A stretch of DNA of 64,000 nucleotides, taken from NCBI GenBank assembly GCA_052437175.1, contig JBQVOK010000006.1:220898-284897 (forward strand). The letters are read 5' to 3'. Shown piece by piece: positions 35,278 through 43,168 of this stretch. The position numbers and the translations under genes were made by a program. The notes under the pieces are model-generated. The model was not told the DNA's origin and did no database searches. It saw only the letters and a list, made by a program, of their open reading frames with translations. Each line of letters begins with the position of its first letter. Positions within the stretch are counted from its first letter, which is position 1. This DNA is from JACVCJ01 sp052437175. GTDB taxonomy: Bacteria > Bacteroidota > Bacteroidia > CAIKAF01.

Positions 35278-36699
35278 TTAAGCGAACAGATCGTCGAGGC
35301 AGACCTGGTTTTCGACCAGTTCGGCAGCATAGGCATTTTCGGTCAACCCGAAGGTAGTGATCATCGTGATGAATATACTTTTTCGGGTACCGGTACTTTC
35401 GCGGAAGCGTACTTTACGGTCGCGCAGGCGGGCTGCATAGTCTTTTGTAATGGTAAAGGGGCCGTCGTAAAATTTCATTTCACAGAGGTTGATCACGCGG
35501 TCGGCCCGGTCCAGCAGCAGATCGATCTGCATACCCGATTCCCCGGCATTTCCTTTTAGTATATAGCCCGAGGCTTCGGTATAAACGGCCGGGATGCCCA
35601 AGGTGTATTTGATCTGTTCCAGGTGACCGAGGCATATATTTTCGAAGGCATAACCGCACCAGCCTGTCCAGCGGGGCGATCTTACCAGGTTCAGGAAAGT
35701 GCCCCTGCCACTGTTTTTACGGTCGCGCATAAAGTGCAGGTAAAAAAGCGTATAGGGATCCGATATACGAAAAAGCATTTCTTTTTTCTTCTTTCCGAAG
35801 GGCTGTGTTCTGGAAATAAAGGACGAACGTTCCAGTTCTTCCAGCACCCGGGTAATGTTTCCGCCGTCGCTCAGACCGGTAATGTCCAGTATGTCCTGGC
35901 GGGTAAGCCCTTTCCAGCGCGAAGCCAGGGCGCGGATCACCTGCAGGTGATTATCGGGATTATCGAACAGGGAAACAAACAGGCGGTCGAACTCTCCCGT
36001 AAGCAGTCCGTTCTTCGCAAAACAGATCCGGTCTATGGTCTGCGCCACGCTTTGTCCTTTCTGCACTTCCTTCAGGTAATAGGGAATACCGCCTGTGACC
36101 ATGTACAACTGCGTAAGCTGGTGCCGGTCCATATACATGTGCTGTGCCTGCAGGAAAAGTTCGGTCTCCCGCAGGGTAAAAGGCTCCAGCTGCAGCAGGC
36201 GGGTGATGCGGTTATGGAGTCCGCCCTTGCTGTCTACCACTTTGCGTATCATCCAGGAAGCGGCCGAACCGCAGAGTACGATCAGTACGTTATGGTGCGC
36301 GGCATAATCGTTCCAGAAATGTCCCAGGGCCTCCAGGAAGCGGGAGCGGGGCGTATCCATCCAGGGCAGTTCGTCTATAAAAATGACCTTTTTCCGTTTG
36401 CTTCGCTTCGATTCCAGCCATTGCCGCAACTGCCGGAAAGCCTGCAGCCAGGTCCCGGGCACTTCGGATACGGGAGCGCCGGCCTCGCGCAGCTTGTCGC
36501 TGAAGTTCTCCAGTTGTTCTTTCATGGGGGCATTCAGGATCCCGGTCACTTCAAAATCGATGCGGGTAAAGGTCTGTTTTACCAGGAAGGTTTTGCCGAT
36601 GCGCCGGCGGCCCAGTATGGCCAGCATTTCCGATGCGGGAGACGCCAGGGCTTCGGTCAGCAGCTGTTTTTCTTCGATACGTCCGATAAGTGCAGGCAT
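35278..36699 (-). CDS. AAA ATPase with C-terminal DUF234 (PD-(D/E)XK-like)
   Basis: A 473-residue STAND/AAA ATPase of the archaeal-type family. Walker A is GRRRIGKT (30-37), Walker B VIFIDE (105-110), sensor-like CGSAAS near 143. After a winged-helix segment (about 255-300; LTRQDILDITGLSDGGNITR in part) comes the DUF234 domain with the nuclease-type residues E353, D393 and E407-x-K409. The domain resembles Holliday-junction/restriction folds but activity is unproven. This family is sporadic and often mobile. Its promoter region contains three tandem inverted repeats (see 36713-36870). A CATATTTG -7-like box on the minus strand at 36733-36740 is inside the first repeat. Confidence 0.85.
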   Translation of the reverse strand: MPALIGRIEEKQLLTEALASPASEMLAILGRRRIGKTFLVKQTFTRIDFEVTGILNAPMKEQLENFSDKLREAGAPVSEVPGTWLQAFRQLRQWLESKRSKRKKVIFIDELPWMDTPRSRFLEALGHFWNDYAAHHNVLIVLCGSAASWMIRKVVDSKGGLHNRITRLLQLEPFTLRETELFLQAQHMYMDRHQLTQLYMVTGGIPYYLKEVQKGQSVAQTIDRICFAKNGLLTGEFDRLFVSLFDNPDNHLQVIRALASRWKGLTRQDILDITGLSDGGNITRVLEELERSSFISRTQPFGKKKKEMLFRISDPYTLFYLHFMRDRKNSGRGTFLNLVRSPRWTGWCGYAFENICLGHLEQIKYTLGIPAVYTEASGYILKGNAGESGMQIDLLLDRADRVINLCEMKFYDGPFTITKDYAARLRDRKVRFRESTGTRKSIFITMITTFGLTENAYAAELVENQVCLDDLFA

Positions 36700-36712
36700 A
36701 ATTTCCAGGTTT

Positions 36713-36870
36713 TATTATGGGCGGAATGCCTGCAAATATGCAATATTCCGCCCGGTATAAAAAATTATGTGTGACGGAATCCTATAAAAAATGCAGGATT
36801 CCGCCCGGTATAAATTAAATTATAATTGGCGGAATCTTATAAAAAAGAATAGATTCCGCCGGATATAAAT
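36713..36870. repeat. Three tandem inverted repeats, 54-55 bp period
   Basis: Copy 1: GGGCGGAAT (36719-36727) and ATTCCGCCC (36745-36753). Copy 2: CGGAATCCT (36775-36783) and AGGATTCCG (36795-36803). Copy 3: GGCGGAATCT (36828-36837) and AGATTCCGCC (36851-36860). Each is followed by GGTATAAA or GGATATAAA, and loops of copies 2 and 3 contain ATAAAAAA. They are degenerate copies of one unit upstream of the ATPase gene. They could be operators, target repeats or hairpin RNAs. Confidence 0.85.
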
Positions 36871-36883
36871 AAAGGCATGAACA

Positions 36884-36918
36884 CAAAAAAGGCTGTCCCG
36901 ATAAGCGGAACAGCCTTC
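36884..36918 (-). terminator. Terminator of the second RND operon
   Basis: Minus strand AAGGCTGT-loop-ACAGCCTT followed by TTTT, 20-odd bases after the pump stop codon. Confidence 0.85.
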
Positions 36919-36941
36919 TGTATACGATGTTTTACAGGTGC

Positions 36942-39900
36942 TTAGTGCGTGTTTCCCCCGGCGTGTTCGTGTGCCAGAGCTTCCTGTTCTTTACGGCGTT
37001 TTTTACGGTTGATGAGCGCTTCGGCCTTGGCCACTACCATATAGGTACTGGGCACCACCACCAGGGTAAGCAGCAGGGAAGAGGTAAGTCCCCCGATAAT
37101 TACCCAGGCCATACCGTTCTTCACCTCGGCACCGGAACCGGAAGCCAGGGCGATCGGGAGCATACCCACGATCATGGCAATGGTGGTCATAAGGATAGGA
37201 CGGAAACGTTCCTTACCGGCTTCGATAAGGGCTTCCACGGCGCTCATACCCTGTTCGCGTGCCTCGTTGGCAAAGTCAACCAGCAGGATACCGTTCTTGG
37301 CTACCAGACCCATGAGCATGATCACCCCGATGATGGAGAAGATCGTAAGACTTTCCATGGTAAGGGCAAGGGCCAGGAAGGCGCCTACGGTGGCCAGCGG
37401 CAGGGCCGTAAGTACCACAAAAGGATAAATGGCGTTCTCGTACAGGGCCACCATGATCAGGTATACCAGCAGGATACCGATACCCAGGGCCAGTCCCAGG
37501 CTTCCGAAGGAGTCCTGCTGACGTTCTACCTGGCCGATGTACTGCCAGCTTACCCCCTGGGGCAGACGCAGTTTGTTCACCTGTTCGGTGATCTCGGCAG
37601 ATACCGTACCTACGGCGCGGCCTACCACGGCGCTGTTGATCTTGATGGAAGGCAGACGGTCGATACGTTCCAGTACGGTTTCACCCATTACTTCGTCCAC
37701 GATGGCGAACTGGTCCAGTGTAAAGGTCTGTCCGTCACTGTTGGAGAAGGTAAGCTTACGTACGTCCTCGATGGTGGAACGGTCATACGGGTCTGCATTC
37801 ACCATAATATTGTACTCGTTACCGTTGGCCTTGAACTTGCTCTGGTCGTTACCGCTGAAGGTACTGGCCACGGTATAACCTACTTCGTAGGCGTTCAGTC
37901 CGAATTCGGCCAGGCGGTCGTAATCGAGCTGGATATTGATCTGCGGCTTCGGATCTTTGATACTGAAGTCTACGTATTTGGTACCCGGTGTATTCTTAAA
38001 TATATCGAAGATATCGTTGGCTGCCTTGCGCAGCGAGTCGCGGTTACCGGCTTTGAGGGCCATGGTAATATCGGGTTCGGAGTTACCCACAATGGATATC
38101 TGTGCCGCCGTTACTTTGATACCGGCGATCTGGGCCAGTTCCTGCTGCAGCTGCAGACCGAATTCTTCGTCGCTGATCTTACGCTCGGTCTTGTCAACCA
38201 TGGTAATATTGATCTCGGCAATATTGGCATTGGAGCTGCTGGCCATGGTGTTGGAGCTGGAATAGCCCACATTGCTGAACACCGTTTTTACTTCGGGGTG
38301 TTTCATTACCATACGTTCGGCTTTCTGTACGATCATATTGGTCTCGCGCAGGGTAGCGGTGGTAGGCAGTTCTATTTTCAGGCTGATCTCACCGCGGTCG
38401 GCTTTCGACATGAAGGCAAAACCGATGAAACCGGCAGGGAAGAGGGCAAAGGATGCGATGAGGAGCACCAGTGTGCTGGCCAGTACCCCGGCAATACGGC
38501 GTTTTTTGGCAAGCACCCAGCGCAGGATGTTCTCGTAGCCTTTACGCAGGGAGGTAAGCATGTTCTCGAAACCGTTGTTGATGCGGCCCCACAGGTTGTT
38601 GTTGCTCAGGTGTTCCAGGCGGCCGAAGCGGGAAACCAGCAGCGGCGTAAGCGTGAAACATACCAGCAGACTCATGAGGGTTGAGAATACCACTACCAGG
38701 GCAAATTCGCGCAGGATATTACCGATGATACCGCCGGAAAGAGAGAGCGGTACGAATACCACCACGTCTACCAGGGTAATGGCAATGGCCGTGAAACCGA
38801 TCTCCTTACGACCTTCGATGGTCGCTTTTACGCGGTCTTTACCCATTTCCATGTGCCTGTATATGTTCTCCAGGATCACGATGGAGTCATCCACCAGGAT
38901 ACCCACCACCAGCGAAAGGGCCATGAGCGTCATCAGGTTGAGCGACATGCCGAAGGCGTACATCATGATAAAGGTCGGGATCATGGATGCCGGCAGGGCC
39001 ACCAGTACAAAGGTAGAACTGCGGAAACTGTGCAGGAACATAAGCATTACCGCGGCCACGATCACGATGGCCAGGAACAGGTCGAAGATCACCGCATTGG
39101 CCGAGGCCAGGGTGTATACGCTCTGGTCGGAAGCGATCTCGAATTTGAGGTCGTAATCCTTGAACTGCTGTTCCATGAGCTGGATACGGGCCTTTACCTG
39201 TTTACTTACTTCCACGGCATTGGCGTCGGTCTGCTTAATTACGTTGAGACTGAGGGCCGGGATACCGTTTACGTGGCTCAGGTTCTCCAGGTCTTCCTGG
39301 CTGTCTTCGATGGTGGCCACGTCTTTAAGGCGTACCTTACTGCCGTCGGGCAATACGGAAAGTACGATATTTCCCAGGGTTTGTACGCTCTGGAACTTGG
39401 TATCGTACTGTATGCTGAACTTACCGAGCTTGTTCTCTACATCACCGGCAGGTGTACTGAGACCGGCGTAGTTCACCAGCTGTGCCACCTGCATGGCATT
39501 GAGGTGTGCGGCCTGCAGTTTGGCGGCGTCCAGCTGTACATTGATCTGGCGCTGGGTCCCACCCAGGATGCTTACCTGGCCCACACCGGCTACGTTGGCG
39601 ATCTGGGGTTTGATCTGCAGGTCGATGAGGTCGTACAGTTCCTTGGCACTCTGGTTCGAACGCACTCCCATACGCAGTACGGGCAGTTCGTCGGTAGAGA
39701 ATTTATTGAGTGTAGGCTCGTCGATACCTTCGGGCAGCTTCGAGCGGATAAGGTCTACCTTACGCTGTGCATCACTGAGCGCATTGGTTACGTCGATACC
39801 GTTGCGCAGCTCGATGAGTACAATAGACGCATTTTCCATCGACTGTGAAGAGATACGGCTGATACCTTCGATAGACGATACCGCTTCCTCGATCTCCTTG

Positions 39901-40091
39901 GTCACCGTATTTTCTACCTCGGCCGCAGAAGCCCCGCGGTAGGTCGTGATCACGGTCACCACGTTGGCATCGAATTTCGGCAGGAGGTTATAGTTGAGTT
40001 TACTGTAACTCAGTACCCCGAATATGATCAGGGTGACGAATACCACCGTGATCAGAAGGGGACGCTTTATCGCTAATTCTGTTAATGACAT
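36942..40091 (-). CDS. RND efflux pump, second system
   Basis: A 1049-residue HAE1-type pump. D401-D402 in GILVDDSIVILEN form the proton-relay pair of the fourth helix. N-terminus MSLTELAIKRPLLITVVFV chosen over an ATG 36 bases upstream that adds a polar leader. Ends with a Lys/Glu/His-rich cytoplasmic tail (KKRRKEQEALAHEHAGGNTH). Last gene of marR-tolC-adaptor-pump. It differs from the first pump at 22780-25848 in sequence though the Asp numbering is the same, so it is a distinct system. Confidence 0.95.
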   Translation of the reverse strand: MSLTELAIKRPLLITVVFVTLIIFGVLSYSKLNYNLLPKFDANVVTVITTYRGASAAEVENTVTKEIEEAVSSIEGISRISSQSMENASIVLIELRNGIDVTNALSDAQRKVDLIRSKLPEGIDEPTLNKFSTDELPVLRMGVRSNQSAKELYDLIDLQIKPQIANVAGVGQVSILGGTQRQINVQLDAAKLQAAHLNAMQVAQLVNYAGLSTPAGDVENKLGKFSIQYDTKFQSVQTLGNIVLSVLPDGSKVRLKDVATIEDSQEDLENLSHVNGIPALSLNVIKQTDANAVEVSKQVKARIQLMEQQFKDYDLKFEIASDQSVYTLASANAVIFDLFLAIVIVAAVMLMFLHSFRSSTFVLVALPASMIPTFIMMYAFGMSLNLMTLMALSLVVGILVDDSIVILENIYRHMEMGKDRVKATIEGRKEIGFTAIAITLVDVVVFVPLSLSGGIIGNILREFALVVVFSTLMSLLVCFTLTPLLVSRFGRLEHLSNNNLWGRINNGFENMLTSLRKGYENILRWVLAKKRRIAGVLASTLVLLIASFALFPAGFIGFAFMSKADRGEISLKIELPTTATLRETNMIVQKAERMVMKHPEVKTVFSNVGYSSSNTMASSSNANIAEINITMVDKTERKISDEEFGLQLQQELAQIAGIKVTAAQISIVGNSEPDITMALKAGNRDSLRKAANDIFDIFKNTPGTKYVDFSIKDPKPQINIQLDYDRLAEFGLNAYEVGYTVASTFSGNDQSKFKANGNEYNIMVNADPYDRSTIEDVRKLTFSNSDGQTFTLDQFAIVDEVMGETVLERIDRLPSIKINSAVVGRAVGTVSAEITEQVNKLRLPQGVSWQYIGQVERQQDSFGSLGLALGIGILLVYLIMVALYENAIYPFVVLTALPLATVGAFLALALTMESLTIFSIIGVIMLMGLVAKNGILLVDFANEAREQGMSAVEALIEAGKERFRPILMTTIAMIVGMLPIALASGSGAEVKNGMAWVIIGGLTSSLLLTLVVVPSTYMVVAKAEALINRKKRRKEQEALAHEHAGGNTH

Positions 40092-40113
40092 GTTTTCTCT
40101 TTTCCTTGATTCG

Positions 40114-41181
40114 TTACTTTTTCTCAACAGGTTCTACCGGTGTACCTTCTTCCAGGTTGATCTGGCCGGTAGTGATCACTTTTTCGCCGGGCTGTATACC
40201 TTCGAGCACTTCGATAAAGCCGTTGGCTTCGCGGCCCACCTTAATATTGCGGCGGGTGGCCTTACCGTCTTTCAGCATGTATACGAAGGGATCTTTCAGA
40301 CTTTCTACGATAGACGTACGCGGGATCAGCAGGGCATTGGCCTCTCCGGCGGTACCGAAGCTGGCCGTGGCAAACCCGCCTGCCTTTATTTTACCGCCCG
40401 GGTTCGGGAATACGATCTCTACTTCAAAGCTGCGCGCCGCATCGGCACGGGGAGCAATGTAGGTAACGCGGCCTTCTACGTTCTGGTTGCCTTCTGCGCC
40501 CAGGGTAATGGTTGCCTTATCGCCTTCCTTGATGGAGGCGGCTTCGGCTTCGTTGAGCCGGGCAATTACCTTCAGTGAGGACACATCGGTAAGAATGGCC
40601 AGGGGAGAACCCGGGTTGGCAAATTCGCCCAGTTCGATCATTTTCATGGTCACCACACCGCTGAAGGGAGCACGCACATAAGAATCCTCCAGTTGCTGCT
40701 TCAGCTGGTCTACCTGTATCTTGGTGTTTTCATAGTTGAATTTTACCTCGTCGAAGTTTACTTCGGTAACCCCGCCGCCTTCGAGCAGTTCGGAATAGCG
40801 TTTATAGTCTTTTTCGAGACGTTTCAGGGCCAGTTCGGCGCTGTTGAGCTTCAGCTGGGTCTGTTTGATATCGATGTGTCCCATAACGGCTCCCTGCGCC
40901 ACGCGGGCACCCAGATCGGCATTCCATTTTACGATCTGGCCGGGCTGACTTACCATGATCTTGGCCTCACGGTTCGGGTTTACACTCACCGTTTTGGTAA
41001 TGGACGATCCGAAAGGAGCCACAGCGGCCTCGGCCACGTTCACCGGAATCTTAAAGTTGGCATCGACCATGGATACCTCTTTCTGTTCATTGATCTTCTT
41101 TTTGTTGCTTACCAGCCGGATGGTGGCCAGTACCGCCAGAGCTACTAAAACTACGATAAAAAATATAGTGCGCTTTTTCAT
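40114..41181 (-). CDS. RND efflux periplasmic adaptor, second system
   Basis: A 355-residue membrane-fusion protein: N-terminal anchor helix (IFFIVVLVALAVLATIRLV), lipoyl halves (AKIMVSQPGQIVKWNADLG and VRAPFSGVVTMKMIELGEFA), hairpin and beta-barrel. Links the pump to TolC. Separated from the pump gene by 22 bases and from tolC by 24 bases, all on one strand. Confidence 0.92.
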   Translation of the reverse strand: MKKRTIFFIVVLVALAVLATIRLVSNKKKINEQKEVSMVDANFKIPVNVAEAAVAPFGSSITKTVSVNPNREAKIMVSQPGQIVKWNADLGARVAQGAVMGHIDIKQTQLKLNSAELALKRLEKDYKRYSELLEGGGVTEVNFDEVKFNYENTKIQVDQLKQQLEDSYVRAPFSGVVTMKMIELGEFANPGSPLAILTDVSSLKVIARLNEAEAASIKEGDKATITLGAEGNQNVEGRVTYIAPRADAARSFEVEIVFPNPGGKIKAGGFATASFGTAGEANALLIPRTSIVESLKDPFVYMLKDGKATRRNIKVGREANGFIEVLEGIQPGEKVITTGQINLEEGTPVEPVEKK

Positions 41182-41205
41182 TGTGAATGTATATTGAGGT
41201 ATATT

Positions 41206-42531
41206 TTATTTAGATAAGAAAATTAAAAGTGTGCCTTTAGATCGTTCAAAGTCCAGTTCGGCGAGTTTCAGGTTCACCACGCTGTTCAGGTAATTGGTGC
41301 GTGCCTGGTTATAGCTGGTTTCTGCGTTCAGCAGATCGGTGAGGCTGGCTGCTCCTTTTTCGTACAGCAGGGTGGTCTGGTTAAATACATCCTGGGCCAG
41401 CTGCAGGTTCTCCTGGTCGTTCTGCAGCGAGGTACGGTTACGTTCCAGCTGAAAACGGGCGTTGCGGTACTGCAGTTCGAACTGTAATTTATACAGTTCC
41501 AGGTTGGCTTTTTCTTTCAGCATGGTAAACTTCTGCTGTTTTACCTTGGCATCTTTGTACAGTCCGTCAAAGATAGGTATTTGCACGCGAAGTCCTATGC
41601 TGGAGAAGTCGCTGAAGTTCTTCCAGAGTTCGCCGAATTCGTTACGCTGTGCCAGGGCTCCGTAGCGGCCGTAGGCAGAGATCACGGGGGCATAAGCGGC
41701 CTTGGTGCGTTTCAGCTGTACGTTCTGCAGAAAGATGGACTGTTCCAGCAGGCGGTAATCGAGGCGGTTGTTCAGGTCGAAGGTACTTTGTAGGTCCGAA
41801 GCGCCGGCATAGTCAAAACTTACGGAATCCGTAATGCTGATGTTCTCCGACGAGCTCATGCCCATATTCACTTTCAGGGCGTTCAGCGATACGTCGTAAC
41901 CGCTTTCGGCTACGTACATCTGGGAAACAATATTGTTATAGTTCACCTTTATACGGTCCAGGTCGGTCTTTTTCATCACGCCTTTTTCGTACTGCAGCTG
42001 TCCCACGTCCAGTATCCGTTTAAAGTTATCGCGGCTTACCTTCAGCAGCTTGATCTGCTCTTTGTTCACCAGTACCTGTTCGTAGGCGCTGGCAATATTA
42101 TAGGCAATGTCTTCGCGGGTCTTGTCCAGTTGCGTTTCCGACATACGTACGCTGGGCTTGTTGGCCTGGTAACCGGCGATCAGCGAATAGTCGAAGATCT
42201 TCTGATCGGCCTGCAATGCGGCATTCGACATGAATTTGGTACCGAAACGTACCTCCACGGGGTCCGGACCAAAGATACCGGCCGGAATTACGCTGGCCTG
42301 CAGTTTCAGGTTATTGTCGAGACCGAAGGAACCGCTGATCTGCGGCAGGTACTGGGCCACACCTTCTTTAACCCGGTTACGGGCAAAGGAAATGTCGTAC
42401 TCGCCGACCTTGATGCTGGGGTGATTCGTGTACCCGTACTCGATACACTGCTTTAATGTAAAGTTGTTCGACTGGGCCTGCATCGGCAGGGTGCAGGTCA
42501 TCGCCAGGAATAGGGGATATAGCCTTTTCAT
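41206..42531 (-). CDS. TolC family outer membrane efflux protein, second system
   Basis: A 441-residue outer membrane factor with signal peptide MKRLYPLFLAMTCTLPMQAQ; an ATG eight codons upstream would place polar residues ahead and is rejected. Helical repeat motifs SNNFTLKQCIEYGYTNHPSI and ALKVNMGMSSSENISI, plus LTDLLNAETSYNQARTNYLN, are typical. Eight bases downstream of marR. Confidence 0.92.
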   Translation of the reverse strand: MKRLYPLFLAMTCTLPMQAQSNNFTLKQCIEYGYTNHPSIKVGEYDISFARNRVKEGVAQYLPQISGSFGLDNNLKLQASVIPAGIFGPDPVEVRFGTKFMSNAALQADQKIFDYSLIAGYQANKPSVRMSETQLDKTREDIAYNIASAYEQVLVNKEQIKLLKVSRDNFKRILDVGQLQYEKGVMKKTDLDRIKVNYNNIVSQMYVAESGYDVSLNALKVNMGMSSSENISITDSVSFDYAGASDLQSTFDLNNRLDYRLLEQSIFLQNVQLKRTKAAYAPVISAYGRYGALAQRNEFGELWKNFSDFSSIGLRVQIPIFDGLYKDAKVKQQKFTMLKEKANLELYKLQFELQYRNARFQLERNRTSLQNDQENLQLAQDVFNQTTLLYEKGAASLTDLLNAETSYNQARTNYLNSVVNLKLAELDFERSKGTLLIFLSK

Positions 42532-42539
42532 ACCCGTGT

Positions 42540-42980
42540 TTATAAATTGTTGCATTTTATATTTTTCTGAATTTTAGAAAGTACGTTCAGGGTCACCAGC
42601 AGTTCGTCGGGCTCAATACCCTGCAGAATTTCGCTGTCGTAGTCGGCCAGGGAGGGAAGCACGCGGTCCATTACCTCTTCGGCGCGGTCGGTGGTCTGGA
42701 TAATGTTCTTGCGGCGGTCGTCCTTATCGGGGATACGCAGCACATAGCCTTTGCGTTCCAGTATATCTATGGTACGGAGAATGGCCGATTTGTCCTTGTC
42801 CAGCAGATTGGCCAGGTCCTGCTGGATACTTTCCTGGAGGCGGTGAATAAAATAAAGCACCCCAAACTGTTCGATGGTAATATCGACACCCAGCTCTACA
42901 AAATGTTTGTTGAAGCTCAGCATGAACATCTTGGAAGCCTTTGCCGCATTGAATACCAGTGATTCTTCGAGTTTAAACAT
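42540..42980 (-). CDS. MarR family regulator of the second RND operon
   Basis: A 146-residue winged-helix protein starting MFKLEESLVFNAAKAS (ATG at 42980; a leftward in-frame ATG at 43007 lies in the promoter). DNA-binding part: LANLLDKDKSAILRTIDILE and wing KDDRRKNIIQ with the MarR DRR motif. It is the first gene of the operon, so it probably controls itself and the efflux genes. Two palindromes in its promoter (42985-42998 and 43019-43034) are the likely operators. Confidence 0.9.
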   Translation of the reverse strand: MFKLEESLVFNAAKASKMFMLSFNKHFVELGVDITIEQFGVLYFIHRLQESIQQDLANLLDKDKSAILRTIDILERKGYVLRIPDKDDRRKNIIQTTDRAEEVMDRVLPSLADYDSEILQGIEPDELLVTLNVLSKIQKNIKCNNL

Positions 42981-42984
42981 ATTC

Positions 42985-42998
42985 AATAGTTGACTATT
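42985..42998. promoter_or_regulatory. Operator-like dyad 2 of marR
   Basis: AATAGT-TG-ACTATT imperfect palindrome between the -7 box and the marR ATG; shares the TTGACT core with the upstream palindrome. Confidence 0.55.
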
Positions 42999-43004
42999 CA
43001 ACGG

Positions 43005-43012
43005 CAAAGGTA
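43005..43012 (-). promoter_or_regulatory. -7 box of marR
   Basis: Minus strand TACCTTTG, a perfect TAnnTTTG element; GTTG 17 bases upstream is the likely -33 and is part of the perfect palindrome. Confidence 0.65.
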
Positions 43013-43018
43013 AGAGAA

Positions 43019-43034
43019 AGTTGACATGTCAACT
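43019..43034. promoter_or_regulatory. MarR operator candidate
   Basis: AGTTGACATGTCAACT is a perfect 16-base palindrome overlapping the marR -33 region, typical of MarR sites. Binding would block the divergent marR-tolC-adaptor-pump promoter and may also affect ahcY, whose promoter is 70 bases away. Confidence 0.7.
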
Positions 43035-43100
43035 GATTAATACATCAACTTTTTTCAGAATTTCGACAAATTGAACAAAAAAGGGGAAGAAAGTTAGACT

Positions 43101-43132
43101 TTTGTGTATGTAAGCGAAAGATTGTACTTTTG
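43101..43132 (+). promoter_or_regulatory. Consensus promoter of ahcY
   Basis: TTTG (43101-43104), a 20-base spacer and TACTTTTG (43125-43132): a full Bacteroidota housekeeping promoter. The leader to the ATG at 43169 is only about 30 bases, too short for a riboswitch. Confidence 0.8.
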
Positions 43133-43168
43133 CAACCTGAAATATTAAAAAAAACAAACGACAATACA

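Noticed and set aside
36713..36870. CRISPR array
   Set aside because: Only three units, each itself an inverted repeat with no separate spacers, and no cas genes in the window.
43081..43168. SAH riboswitch upstream of ahcY
   Set aside because: The promoter gives a leader of only about 30 bases, with no room for the structure.
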